Positions 44,742-52,836 of a stretch of 64,000 nucleotides of DNA are shown here, piece after piece. The stretch is from NCBI GenBank assembly GCA_050331095.1, contig JBHJHE010000005.1, forward strand, positions 62,001 through 126,000, in the 5' to 3' direction. Source of the stretch: MED-G105 sp050331095. Lineage in GTDB: Bacteria > Pseudomonadota > Alphaproteobacteria > Caulobacterales > Parvularculaceae. Under the pieces are notes generated by a model that was not told the origin of the DNA, did no database searches, and worked only from the letters and a program-made list of their open reading frames with translations. The position numbers were made by a program, and so were the translations under genes. The stretch's first letter is position 1, and the number at the start of each line of letters is the position of its first letter.

Positions 44742-45958
44742 GCGCCGAAGCGCTTCGACCGCTGCGCCCTGCGGACGCGGCGCGCTTCGCGTGGATCGAC
44801 GACGCTCCCATTCGCCGCATCGTCGACGCCCTTCTCGCCGCCCGACCCGCCTCGGCGCGCTTCGTCGGCGGGTGCGTGCGCGACGGGCTTCTCGGAGCGT
44901 CGGCGAACGACGTCGATCTGGCGACGCAGTTAAGGCCTGAGGACGCGGTGCGCGCCCTGGAGGCTGCCAGCGTGCGCGTCGCGCCAACGGGGTTCGAGCA
45001 CGGCACGGTGACCGCTGTCGCCCACGCGGACGGGAGGCGCGCGGTCGTTGAGGTCACGAGCCTGCGCGCCGATGTCGCTACCGACGGGCGGCGCGCCGTC
45101 GTCGCCTTCACGGACGATTGGGCGCGCGACGCGTCACGTCGCGATTTCACGATCAACGCGCTTTATCTGACCCCGGATCGGCGGGTTTTCGACCCCACGG
45201 GCGGGCTTGTCGATCTCGCCGCCGGCCGCGTGCGGTTCATCGGCGCGCCCGCGGCGCGCCTGCGCGAAGACTATCTCCGTATCTTGCGTTTTTTCCGCTT
45301 TTCCGCGCGCTTCGCCCGTGGGGCCTTCGACCAGGAGGGCCTCGCGGCGTGCGCCGCCGCCGTCGACGGCCGTGCGCGCCTGTCGAAAGAACGCATCGGG
45401 CAGGAGTTCGGCGCGATCCTCGCCCACGCCACGGCGCCTCGCGCCGTTGAGGCCATGGCCGAGACGGGCGCGCTCGCCGCCTTATGGTCGACCCCGGCGG
45501 ATCTTCAGGCGCTCCGCCGGCTCAAGGCCGCGGCGCCTGACGCTGACGCGCCCGCCGGGCTCGCGGCGCTTTTGGGCGCCGCAGGCGACGGGCTCATGGG
45601 CGACCAGCGCCTATAGCGCGCCGAGGAAACCCGGCGCGCCGCCATCGCCGAGGCCGTTGCGCGCATTCCGACGCTCACTGACGACCGTGCGGCGCGCGCG
45701 CTGGTCTACGACGTTGGGACCGAAGCCAAGGGCGACGGCGCCCGGATCGTTAGGGACGCGCGCTGGGCCGCCTTCGCCGACGCGGCTGCGCCCCCGACGT
45801 TTCCGCTCCGCGGCAAGGACGCGATCGCGCTCGGCGCCGCGCCGGGGCCCCGCCTCGGCGAGAGCCTCGCCGAGGCGGAGCGCCGCTGGATCGCAGAGGA
45901 TTTTCCAAGCGAGGAGCGAGCGCTTGAGATTTTGACTGACATTCTGTCTAACGATTAA
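44738..45958 (+). CDS. cca: tRNA nucleotidyltransferase (CCA-adding) with one in-frame TAG
   Basis: This enzyme adds or repairs the CCA end of tRNAs. Read across one amber codon (TAG at 45614-45616, codon 293) the frame gives 405 residues. The nucleotidyltransferase core has RFVGGCVRDGLLGASANDVDLAT, a GG...RD...DxD motif, and DASRRDFTINALYL and LREDYLRILRFFRFSARFA. After the amber codon the frame continues with RAEETRRAAIAEAVARI, then the C-terminal motif FPLRGKDAIALGAAPGPRLG and ERRWIAEDFPSEERAL, which is conserved in alphaproteobacterial CCA enzymes. So one stop codon alone separates two real halves. The tRNA-Ala gene here already encodes CCA, so the enzyme might be less critical. Confidence 0.83.
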
Positions 45959-47174
45959 GTTCCAAAAGATAGGCGAGCGCCGCGTCCGTCGCCGGGTCGG
46001 CGCCGTCGGCGGTCATGTCGGCGCGCTGCAATGGTTCGTCGGCGACGTAATCCTCCCGAGGGGTTCCGTCGACATGAAAGAGCGCTTCGCCGCCGAACGA
46101 GATGTCGATCGCGGCGGTCTCCATGTCGAAGTTCCAGAGGCCGCCGAGGAGATCGCCCATGTTCGAGCCGATCGTGCGCGCGCCGGCGGCGTGTAGGCCG
46201 ACCACGAGCCCTTCGCCCATACTCCCCGTCCAGCGCCCGTGGAGAACGACGACCGGTCCGCGGAAGCGCGGCGCACGGGGCAGGGCGTATTCGACGAAAC
46301 GGCGCGGCACGCCGGTTTCCCGTTCGACGGCCGGGATCTCGTGAACTTGATAGGCCTGCGGATGGTCGACGAAATGGCCGATGACGGCGCGGGCGACGTC
46401 GGTGTTGCCGCCGCCTGGCGTGTCGCGCATATCGAGGACGAACGCAGCGGCGTCGGCCGCGTCGACGATCGCCGCGTCGAACGCCGCGATCGTCTCGTCC
46501 TTGCCGAGAGAATTGTTGAACCGAACGATTGCGACCTCGCCGATCCGTGAGGCGTCAAGCGGCGGGCGGGGTTCGTCAAGCCGGTCATAGGTCGCCGGCA
46601 GCTTGCGCGCCGCCGGGCCGTCGGGCGTCTCGAACTCGATCCGCCGTGGCTGACCGCGCCGCCCGCTGACGGCGATCGTTGCGCCGTAGCTCAGTTGCGC
46701 GTCGTCCGGCGACGGCAGAACGTCGCCGAAGACCGCGCGCGCGGCGGCGTCGATCGGCGCGCCGTCGACGGCTACGACGCGCCAGCCGGGCCGGACGCCC
46801 GCCAGCGCGGCGGCCGCGTCGCGTTTGACGTCCGTTACGACGTAGGCGCCGTCGGCGAAGGCGACGTCCATGTCGGCGCCGCTCATCACGATCGAAAAAT
46901 CGTCCGCATCAAGCGGTCCGACGACGAAGTGCGGGTCGACGAACGCAAGGCCCGTCTGGTGGAGGACCTGGCGGAACGCGGCCTCGTCCGGCGCGCCGAG
47001 CGCCGCAAGCTTCGATCGCGCGAGTTGGCCGCGCGCGTCGCCGCGGTCGAGATAGGCGTAGTTATCAAGAACGATCGCCTCGAATTCGGCCCACGCGGCC
47101 GCGTTGTCGAACGCACGCGGCGCATCGGCCGGCGCGCACGCCGCGAGCGCGAGTGCGATCGCAGGCCGCTTCAT
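45948..47174 (-). CDS. exported S41-family peptidase-like lipoprotein
   Basis: A 408-residue protein starting MKRPAIALALAACAPAD, where LAAC fits a lipobox. The tail-specific-protease fold is seen in a PDZ-like region (AALAGVRPGWRVVAVDGAPID) and in the catalytic domain IVRFNNSLGKDETIAAFDAAI, LDMRDTPGGGNTD, and VVVLHGRWTGSMGEGLVVGL with the serine in TGSMGEG. It probably cleaves peptides in the periplasm, though the catalytic lysine is not obvious. The huge frame upstream is shadow. ATGA overlap with the amidohydrolase gene. Its TAG stop overlaps the end of cca by 11 bp. Confidence 0.86.
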   Translation of the reverse strand: MKRPAIALALAACAPADAPRAFDNAAAWAEFEAIVLDNYAYLDRGDARGQLARSKLAALGAPDEAAFRQVLHQTGLAFVDPHFVVGPLDADDFSIVMSGADMDVAFADGAYVVTDVKRDAAAALAGVRPGWRVVAVDGAPIDAAARAVFGDVLPSPDDAQLSYGATIAVSGRRGQPRRIEFETPDGPAARKLPATYDRLDEPRPPLDASRIGEVAIVRFNNSLGKDETIAAFDAAIVDAADAAAFVLDMRDTPGGGNTDVARAVIGHFVDHPQAYQVHEIPAVERETGVPRRFVEYALPRAPRFRGPVVVLHGRWTGSMGEGLVVGLHAAGARTIGSNMGDLLGGLWNFDMETAAIDISFGGEALFHVDGTPREDYVADEPLQRADMTADGADPATDAALAYLLELNR

Positions 47175-48640
47175 GGCGCGCCGACGCGGCCCGCGACGTC
47201 GGCGATTAGCGGCGCCGGGTCGTAGCCGACGCCGGCCTTGAAAACCGTCTCGACGCGGCGGACCGTCGAAGGATCGGCCGCGAGGTCGCCGTCGATGAGG
47301 GCGAGGTCGCCGTCGATGAGGGCGAGGTCGCCGTCGATGAGGGCGAGGTCGCCGTCGATGAGGGCGAGGTCGCCGTCGATGAGGGCGAGGTCGGCGCGCA
47401 TGCCGGCGCGCACGAGGCCGACATCGTCGAGGCCCAACGCTTCGGCTCCGTTGAAGGTCATGATACGGATCGCTTCCGCAGCCGAGAAGCCGGCCTCGAC
47501 GAGCAGTTCGAAGTTGCGCTGGTCGCCGTAGCCCGGCAACACGTGGCGTCCGGTGTCGGGCCCCGCGGCCAGCCGGCCGCCCGCGGCGACGAACCGGCGT
47601 TCGAGATCGAGCGTTTTGCGCCAGATCGAAGGCGTGCGGCTTGTCGGCGGCGCGGCGGCGAGCCGCGCCTGGCGCGCGCGATAGGCCTCGACGCGCCCCG
47701 GCGCGAGGGCGGCGAGGGAGCGTTCGTCCGCTTGGGGACGGTGAGGGAAACCGGTTTCGAGGATCGCAAGCGTCGAGACAAGGGTCACGTCCGCCTTGAC
47801 CAGCGTTGCGATGAGCGCCGCGGCGGCGGGGCCGTCCGGGTCGAGCGCCGTGAAGGCCAGCATGGCGCCGACGCACGCGCCGGGCTCGGCCCCCTCGACG
47901 AAATCGTTTGGCGCGAAAAGGCCGTGCTCGATGCGGTCTATGCCCATCGCCGCCGCCGCGGCGTAGGTGAGCGAACACAAATGACCCGTCACGGTGAGCC
48001 CTTGTTCGTGGGCCTCGTCGATGACGGCGGCCGCGATCTCGGGCCGGACGTGGCGGTAGAGTTTGAAGCTTCGGGCGCCGCGCTCGGCCCAATCGCGCAC
48101 GAAGGCGCGGGCGGCCGCCGGCGTCGCTGGCTTGTCCATGGGCGGATTGCCGCCCGGGCCCGTGACGTAGGGCGCGGAGGGCAGAATGTCCGGTCCCGGA
48201 ACGGCGCCGTTGGCGACGGCGCGCGCAAGAGCGATCTCGCCTTCGGCGTTGGCGGCGCCCGCCGTCTGGATCGTGGTGACGCCGCCGGCGAGATAAAGCC
48301 GCGGGGCCGCGTAGGCCATCAAGGGCGCGCCGGGCATATGGAGGTGATTGTGAAGCCCGACGAACCCGGGCGTCACGCTTTTGCCAGCCGCGTCGATGAC
48401 GGCTGCGCCCGCTGGCGGCTCGATGTCGGAACCTACGGCGGCGATCCGGTCGCCGACGATGAGCACGCTGACGCCGCGCCGCGCCGGCGCGCCGTCGCCG
48501 ACGTGGACCGTCCCGTTCTTCAGCAAGACCGCGTCGGCGTCGATCGATACGTAACGCGCTAAGGCGTCGGGGATCTCCCGAGCGGCCGCCGGGCCGAAAG
48601 TCGCCAGAGCCGCAAGGAGAAAAAGCGCGCATCTCGCCAT
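47171..48640 (-). CDS. exported amidohydrolase with a 21-bp tandem repeat
   Basis: A 489-residue exported amidohydrolase. The N-terminus MARCALFLLAALATFGPAAA is a signal peptide. The metal-binding motif GFVGLHNHLHMPG, RHVRPEIAAAVIDEAHEQGLTVTGH and DRIEHGLFAPND match the amidohydrolase superfamily. Near the C-terminus, where the family normally has one composite-sandwich strand (ADLALIDGD), this protein has five tandem copies of the seven-residue unit DLALIDG encoded by exact 21-bp repeats. The ATG at 48640 was chosen for the signal peptide. Substrate unknown. Confidence 0.86.
   Translation of the reverse strand: MARCALFLLAALATFGPAAAREIPDALARYVSIDADAVLLKNGTVHVGDGAPARRGVSVLIVGDRIAAVGSDIEPPAGAAVIDAAGKSVTPGFVGLHNHLHMPGAPLMAYAAPRLYLAGGVTTIQTAGAANAEGEIALARAVANGAVPGPDILPSAPYVTGPGGNPPMDKPATPAAARAFVRDWAERGARSFKLYRHVRPEIAAAVIDEAHEQGLTVTGHLCSLTYAAAAAMGIDRIEHGLFAPNDFVEGAEPGACVGAMLAFTALDPDGPAAAALIATLVKADVTLVSTLAILETGFPHRPQADERSLAALAPGRVEAYRARQARLAAAPPTSRTPSIWRKTLDLERRFVAAGGRLAAGPDTGRHVLPGYGDQRNFELLVEAGFSAAEAIRIMTFNGAEALGLDDVGLVRAGMRADLALIDGDLALIDGDLALIDGDLALIDGDLALIDGDLAADPSTVRRVETVFKAGVGYDPAPLIADVAGRVGAP
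47288..47392 (-). repeat. five exact 21-bp tandem repeats inside the amidohydrolase gene
   Basis: The unit GCCGTCGATGAGGGCGAGGTC (plus-strand reading) occurs five times without a mismatch, at 47288, 47309, 47330, 47351 and 47372. The unit length is a multiple of three, so copy changes keep the frame. It is not CRISPR, since it has no spacers. The sharp identity suggests recent slippage. Confidence 0.95.
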
Positions 48641-48780
48641 GGGGACACCATAGGCGCGGCGCACGCCGCGGCTCAATGGCCGTCCGTCAGCCGACGATAT
48701 CGCGCGCGCTCGGCGTCGGTTGCCGCGTCCGCGCCCGCGGGATAGACCACGACGTCGCCGTGCCCGAAGGAGGTCCCGCC

Positions 48781-49971
48781 ATGAACATCCACGAACACCA
48801 GGCGAAGGAGCTCTTGAAGCGCTTCGGCGCGCCGGTCGCTGACGGCGGCGTCGTCATGCCGGGCGAGGACGCAGCTGCCGCGGCGGCGAAGCTCCCGGGA
48901 CCGCTCTACGTCGTCAAAGCGCAAATCCACGCCGGCGGGCGGGGCAAGGGCAAGTTCAAAGAGGCCGCGGCCGGCGACAAGGGCGGCGTGCGCCTCGCCA
49001 AGAGCCCGGCCGAGGCGGCGGAATTCGCCACGCAGATGCTCGGGAACACCCTCGTCACCAAGCAGACCGGCGAGACCGGCAAAGAGGTCGGCCGCGTCTA
49101 CATCGAGGACGGCGCGGACATCGAAACGGAGCTCTACCTCTCCGCCCTTATCGACCGCGCCACGGGCGGCGTCGCCTTCATCGCCTCGACGGAAGGCGGC
49201 ATGGACATCGAGGCGGTCGCCGAGGAGACGCCGGAGAAGATCGAAAACATCGCCGTAGACCCGGCGACGGGCTTCGAGCCGCACCATGGCCGGCGCATCG
49301 CCAAGGCTTTGGGGCTCGGCGGCGCCCAGGCGAAGGAGTGCGCCCGGCTCGCGAAGACGCTTTACGCCGCCTTCGTCGACACGGATATGAGCCTCCTTGA
49401 GATCAACCCGCTGATCGTCATGAAGGACGGCGCTCTGCGCGTGCTCGACGCCAAGGTCGGCTTCGACCCCAACGCGCTTTTCCGCCGGCCGGACATCGCC
49501 GATCTACGCGATGAAACGGAGGAGGACCCGTTCGAGCGCAAGGCGGCGGAGTTCGACCTCTCCTACGTCAAGCTCGACGGCTCCATCGGCTGCATGGTCA
49601 ACGGCGCCGGCCTCGCCATGGCGACGATGGACATCATCAAGCACTATGGCGCGGAGCCGGCGAATTTTCTCGACGTCGGCGGCGGCGCCTCGAAGGAGAA
49701 AGTGACCGAGGCGTTCAAGATCATCACCTCGGACCCCGGGGTTAAAGGCATCCTTGTCAACATTTTCGGCGGCATCATGCGTTGCGACGTGATCGCCGAG
49801 GGCGTCATCGCCGCGGTGAAAGAGGTCGGCCTCGACGCGCCCCTCGTCGTGCGGCTTGAGGGCACGAACGTCGAACTCGGCAAGAAGATCCTCAACGAAA
49901 GCGGCCTTGCGATCACCGCCGCGGACGACCTGGAAGACGCCGCGGAGAAGATCGTCAAGGCCGTCGGTTAA
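48781..49971 (+). CDS. sucC: succinate-CoA ligase, beta subunit
   Basis: A 396-residue beta subunit of the TCA-cycle enzyme making succinyl-CoA. Motifs are MNIHEHQAKELLKRFGAPV, VVKAQIHAGGRGKGKFKEA (ATP-grasp), LLEINPLIV, LDAKVGFDPNALFRRPD and NFLDVGGGASKEKV near the C-terminal CoA-ligase domain. The upstream frame from 48676 is not conserved. The usual downstream sucD is absent: a repeat and an oppositely oriented prolyl oligopeptidase follow. sucD must be elsewhere in the genome. Confidence 0.96.
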   Translation: MNIHEHQAKELLKRFGAPVADGGVVMPGEDAAAAAAKLPGPLYVVKAQIHAGGRGKGKFKEAAAGDKGGVRLAKSPAEAAEFATQMLGNTLVTKQTGETGKEVGRVYIEDGADIETELYLSALIDRATGGVAFIASTEGGMDIEAVAEETPEKIENIAVDPATGFEPHHGRRIAKALGLGGAQAKECARLAKTLYAAFVDTDMSLLEINPLIVMKDGALRVLDAKVGFDPNALFRRPDIADLRDETEEDPFERKAAEFDLSYVKLDGSIGCMVNGAGLAMATMDIIKHYGAEPANFLDVGGGASKEKVTEAFKIITSDPGVKGILVNIFGGIMRCDVIAEGVIAAVKEVGLDAPLVVRLEGTNVELGKKILNESGLAITAADDLEDAAEKIVKAVG

Positions 49972-50077
49972 AAGCGCCGGGCGTTCCAGCTTGGATCGGT
50001 CGAAGACCTTCTCAGGCGCTCGAGACGTAGAATCTAGAGCATCCAATCTGTTTCGATCAGTAGACGGGATGCTCCAG
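49972..50077 (-). repeat. interspersed hairpin repeat, copy 4
   Basis: This is the reverse-complement form of the 107-bp repeat and moderately diverged. AGCGCCGGGCGTTC, CTCAGGCGCTC, GTAGAATCTAGAGCATCC and GGATGCTCCAGA are preserved or close to it. It begins one base after the sucC stop codon and lies between converging genes. Confidence 0.75.
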
Positions 50078-50094
50078 AGTCACCGCGTCGGCCG

Positions 50095-52272
50095 CTATTC
50101 GTCGTAGCCGTCAGGCAGCTTAAGCCCGGTATGCTCGGCGATGAAGGACCAGATGTCGGCGTATTCGTCGATGATCTTGTCCGTCGGTTTGCCCGAGCCG
50201 TGGCCGGCGCGCGTTTCAATGCGGATGAGGCTTGGGGCCGCGCCCGTGTCGGCGGCTTGCAGGGCGGCGATGTACTTGAAGCTGTGGCCAGGCACGACGC
50301 GGTCGTCCGTGTCCGCCGTGACGACGAGCACCGGCGGGTAATCGGTCCCGTCCTGAATGTTGTGGTACGGCGAATAGGCGTAGTTCGTCGCGAACTCTTC
50401 TTCGCTTCGCGACGGATCGCCGTAATCGTCGACCCAATAGCGCCCAGCGGTGAACTTGTTGAACCGGAGCATATCCATGACGCCGACGGCCGGCACGGCC
50501 GCGGCGAGCAGGTCCGGTCGCTGATTGGTCACCGCGCCGACGAGAAGCCCGCCGTTAGAACCGCCGAAAATGGCGAGCCCGTCCTCCGCAGTGATCCCTT
50601 CCGCGATCAGGTGTTCGCCGGCGGCGATGAAGTCGTCGAAAACGTTCTGCTTGTTCGCGAGCCGGCCGGCGTCGTGCCACGCTTTGCCGTACTCTCCGCC
50701 GCCGCGGATGTTGGCGACGGCGTAGACCCCGCCCATGTCCATCCAGGCGAAGCGCGTGATGGAGAAGCCCGGCGTCAGCGAGATGTTGAACCCGCCATAG
50801 CCGTAAAGCAGCGTTGGCGCGCCGTCCTCTAGGTCCAGATCTTCGCGGTGGGCGACGAACATCGGCACGCGGGTTCCGTCTTTCGATTCGTAGAATACTT
50901 GCCGCACGGCGTAGGCGGAGGGATCGAACGGCGTGGTCGGCGCCTTGAATACCGACCGCGCGTTCTCCGCGACGTCGTAGCGGTAGATCGTCGTTGGCGC
51001 GTTGAAGCTTGAAAACGCGAAGAACGTCTCCGGATCGTCCGCGTCGCCCTCGAAGCCCGTCGCCGTGCCGACGCCCGGGAGTTCGATCTGTTCCTGAAGC
51101 GCGCCGGCGTAGTCGAACGCGCCGACGACGGTTTTGACGTCCTCCAGGTATTCCGCGATGATCTTTCCGCCGACGATAGAGGCGTCGCGCAAGACCCCGT
51201 CGCTTTCGCCGACGACCTCGCGCCAGTTCTCCTCCGCCGGCGCGTCGAGATCGATGGCGACGATCCGCCCTTTGGGCGCGTTGCGGTCGGTGCGCGCGAA
51301 GAGCGTGCGGCCGTCGGCGCCGATAAAGCTGTAGTCGTTCTCAAAACCCTCAATGAGCATCGCCGGCGCATCGTCGTTCTGAAGGTCCTGAACGGCGATT
51401 TCGAGCTTTTCGTCGGTGCCCCGCTGCATCGAGACGATGAGGAACCGGTCGGCGACGACGTAGCCCCCGACGCTGAGTTCGCGGTCGTCGGGCCGCGCGA
51501 AGATTTTTTCGTCCGCCGACGGCTCGTCGCCGATGCGGTGGAAATAGAGCGCCTGGTCGTAGTTCAGCGACTGGAACTCCTGGCCCTCCTCCGGTTCGGG
51601 AAAGCGCGAATAGTAGAAGCCGGATCCGTCAGGCGCCCAGGAGAGGCCCGAAAACTTCACCCATTCGAGCGTATCGTCGAGCGTCTCGCCCGTATCGACG
51701 TCAACGACCTTCACGGTGCGCCAGTCCGACCCGCCGTCCTGAATTCCGTAGACGACGCGTTCGCCGTCGGGGCTCGGAACCGCTTGTGCGAGCGCCGTCG
51801 CGCCGTCGTCGGACCAACCGTTCGGGTCGATGAGGACGCGGGCCTCGGCGTCGAGCCCGTCCTGCACGTACATGACGTACTGGTTCTGCAGGCCGTCATT
51901 GCGGCGATAGAAGTAGCGTCCGCCTTCTTTCGTTGGCAGCGTGAACTTCTCGTAGTTGTAGAGCTCTTTCAACCGGGTACGGACGGCGTCGCGTTGCGCG
52001 AGCGTCGCAAGATAGGCGTCGGTGACGTCGTTTTGCGCCGTCACCCAGTCCGCGACGTCCTCGCTCTCGCGCACGTCGTCTTCGAGCCAGCGATAGGGAT
52101 CGGCGACCGTCGTGCCGAAAAAGTCGTCAGTCTGATCGACCGTCTTCGTCTCCGGGTAGGCGAGGGGCGCCGGCGCTGCGGACGCCGTCGCGTCAGGCGT
52201 CTCTTGCGCCGTCTCCTCGCCGCCGCACGCGGCGAGCGCCGCTGTCGCGGCGATGCACATCAATTTTTTCAT
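50095..52272 (-). CDS. prolyl oligopeptidase family S9 lipoprotein
   Basis: A 725-residue peptidase with a lipoprotein-like N-terminus (MKKLMCIAATAALAACGGEE; LAAC lipobox). A beta-propeller segment (residues about 30-440) precedes the alpha/beta-hydrolase domain, with FGGSNGGLLVGAVTN (nucleophile Ser), VVTADTDDRVVPGHSF (Asp) and RAGHGSGKPTDK (His). It probably hydrolyses proline-containing peptides in the periplasm. The stop is TAG; the frame would only read four codons further to TGA. Confidence 0.93.
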   Translation of the reverse strand: MKKLMCIAATAALAACGGEETAQETPDATASAAPAPLAYPETKTVDQTDDFFGTTVADPYRWLEDDVRESEDVADWVTAQNDVTDAYLATLAQRDAVRTRLKELYNYEKFTLPTKEGGRYFYRRNDGLQNQYVMYVQDGLDAEARVLIDPNGWSDDGATALAQAVPSPDGERVVYGIQDGGSDWRTVKVVDVDTGETLDDTLEWVKFSGLSWAPDGSGFYYSRFPEPEEGQEFQSLNYDQALYFHRIGDEPSADEKIFARPDDRELSVGGYVVADRFLIVSMQRGTDEKLEIAVQDLQNDDAPAMLIEGFENDYSFIGADGRTLFARTDRNAPKGRIVAIDLDAPAEENWREVVGESDGVLRDASIVGGKIIAEYLEDVKTVVGAFDYAGALQEQIELPGVGTATGFEGDADDPETFFAFSSFNAPTTIYRYDVAENARSVFKAPTTPFDPSAYAVRQVFYESKDGTRVPMFVAHREDLDLEDGAPTLLYGYGGFNISLTPGFSITRFAWMDMGGVYAVANIRGGGEYGKAWHDAGRLANKQNVFDDFIAAGEHLIAEGITAEDGLAIFGGSNGGLLVGAVTNQRPDLLAAAVPAVGVMDMLRFNKFTAGRYWVDDYGDPSRSEEEFATNYAYSPYHNIQDGTDYPPVLVVTADTDDRVVPGHSFKYIAALQAADTGAAPSLIRIETRAGHGSGKPTDKIIDEYADIWSFIAEHTGLKLPDGYDE

Positions 52273-52316
52273 GGCAAGGCCCTTTTTTGTCGTAGGCGGA
52301 GGTTTAGGGGCGCGGA

Positions 52317-52754
52317 TTACTCGACGTAGAGGCAGACGTCGGCGACGCCGGCGCGAATGAGGCCGATTTCCGAGGCGGCCGCCCGCGAGAGGTCGATGAC
52401 GCGGCCCGGCGTGAAGGGCCCGCGATCGTTGACGTTGACGGTGACCTCGCCGCCCGTGTCTGCGCGCACGACGCGGACGGTCGTCCCGAACGGCAGCTTT
52501 TTGTGCGCGGCCGTGAGCGCGCCCGGCTCATAGGCCTCGCCGCTCGCAGTCGCGTTCCCGGCGAGGCTGTCGGCGTAATAAGAGGCCTTGCCGCATTCGT
52601 AAGGCTTAGACGCATCGTGTGCGGACGACGCCGCGCTCGGCGCGGGATCGGCGGGGGCGGGCGCGGTCGGCGCGGGCGCGTCGGTCGTCGAGGCGCAACC
52701 GGCGACGCAGCCGGCGAGGAGGAGCGCCGTCGATAGGCGTTTGATCGTGTTCAT
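52317..52754 (-). CDS. rlpA: RlpA-like septal ring lipoprotein
   Basis: A 145-residue protein with a lipobox-like N-terminus (LLLAGCVAGCAS), a low-complexity Ala/Pro linker (TDAPAPTAPAPADPAPSAAS), and a double-psi beta-barrel: CGKASYYADSLAGNATASGE, LTAAHKKLPFGTTVRV, NVNDRGPFTPGRVIDLSRAAA. RlpA is a lytic transglycosylase or septal-ring protein, but no SPOR domain is present, so it is a short version. The ATG at 52754 fits the signal. Confidence 0.88.
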   Translation of the reverse strand: MNTIKRLSTALLLAGCVAGCASTTDAPAPTAPAPADPAPSAASSAHDASKPYECGKASYYADSLAGNATASGEAYEPGALTAAHKKLPFGTTVRVVRADTGGEVTVNVNDRGPFTPGRVIDLSRAAASEIGLIRAGVADVCLYVE

Positions 52755-52836
52755 GATTTCTCCCCAGCGGGTGCGATACGCCCGACTTGGGGCGCGCGCG
52801 GACGCGATTGTCAAGGATCCGCCGCGGCGAAGCGGT

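Noticed and set aside
47288..47392. Possible CRISPR array
   Set aside because: The five 21-bp units are head to tail with no spacers, and they encode a repeated heptapeptide inside a gene. No other array-like repeats or cas genes are seen.
45948..48632. An 894-residue reading frame
   Set aside because: Residues upstream of 47174 are Arg-rich shadow of the amidohydrolase gene. The S41 protein begins at a lipoprotein signal at 47174.
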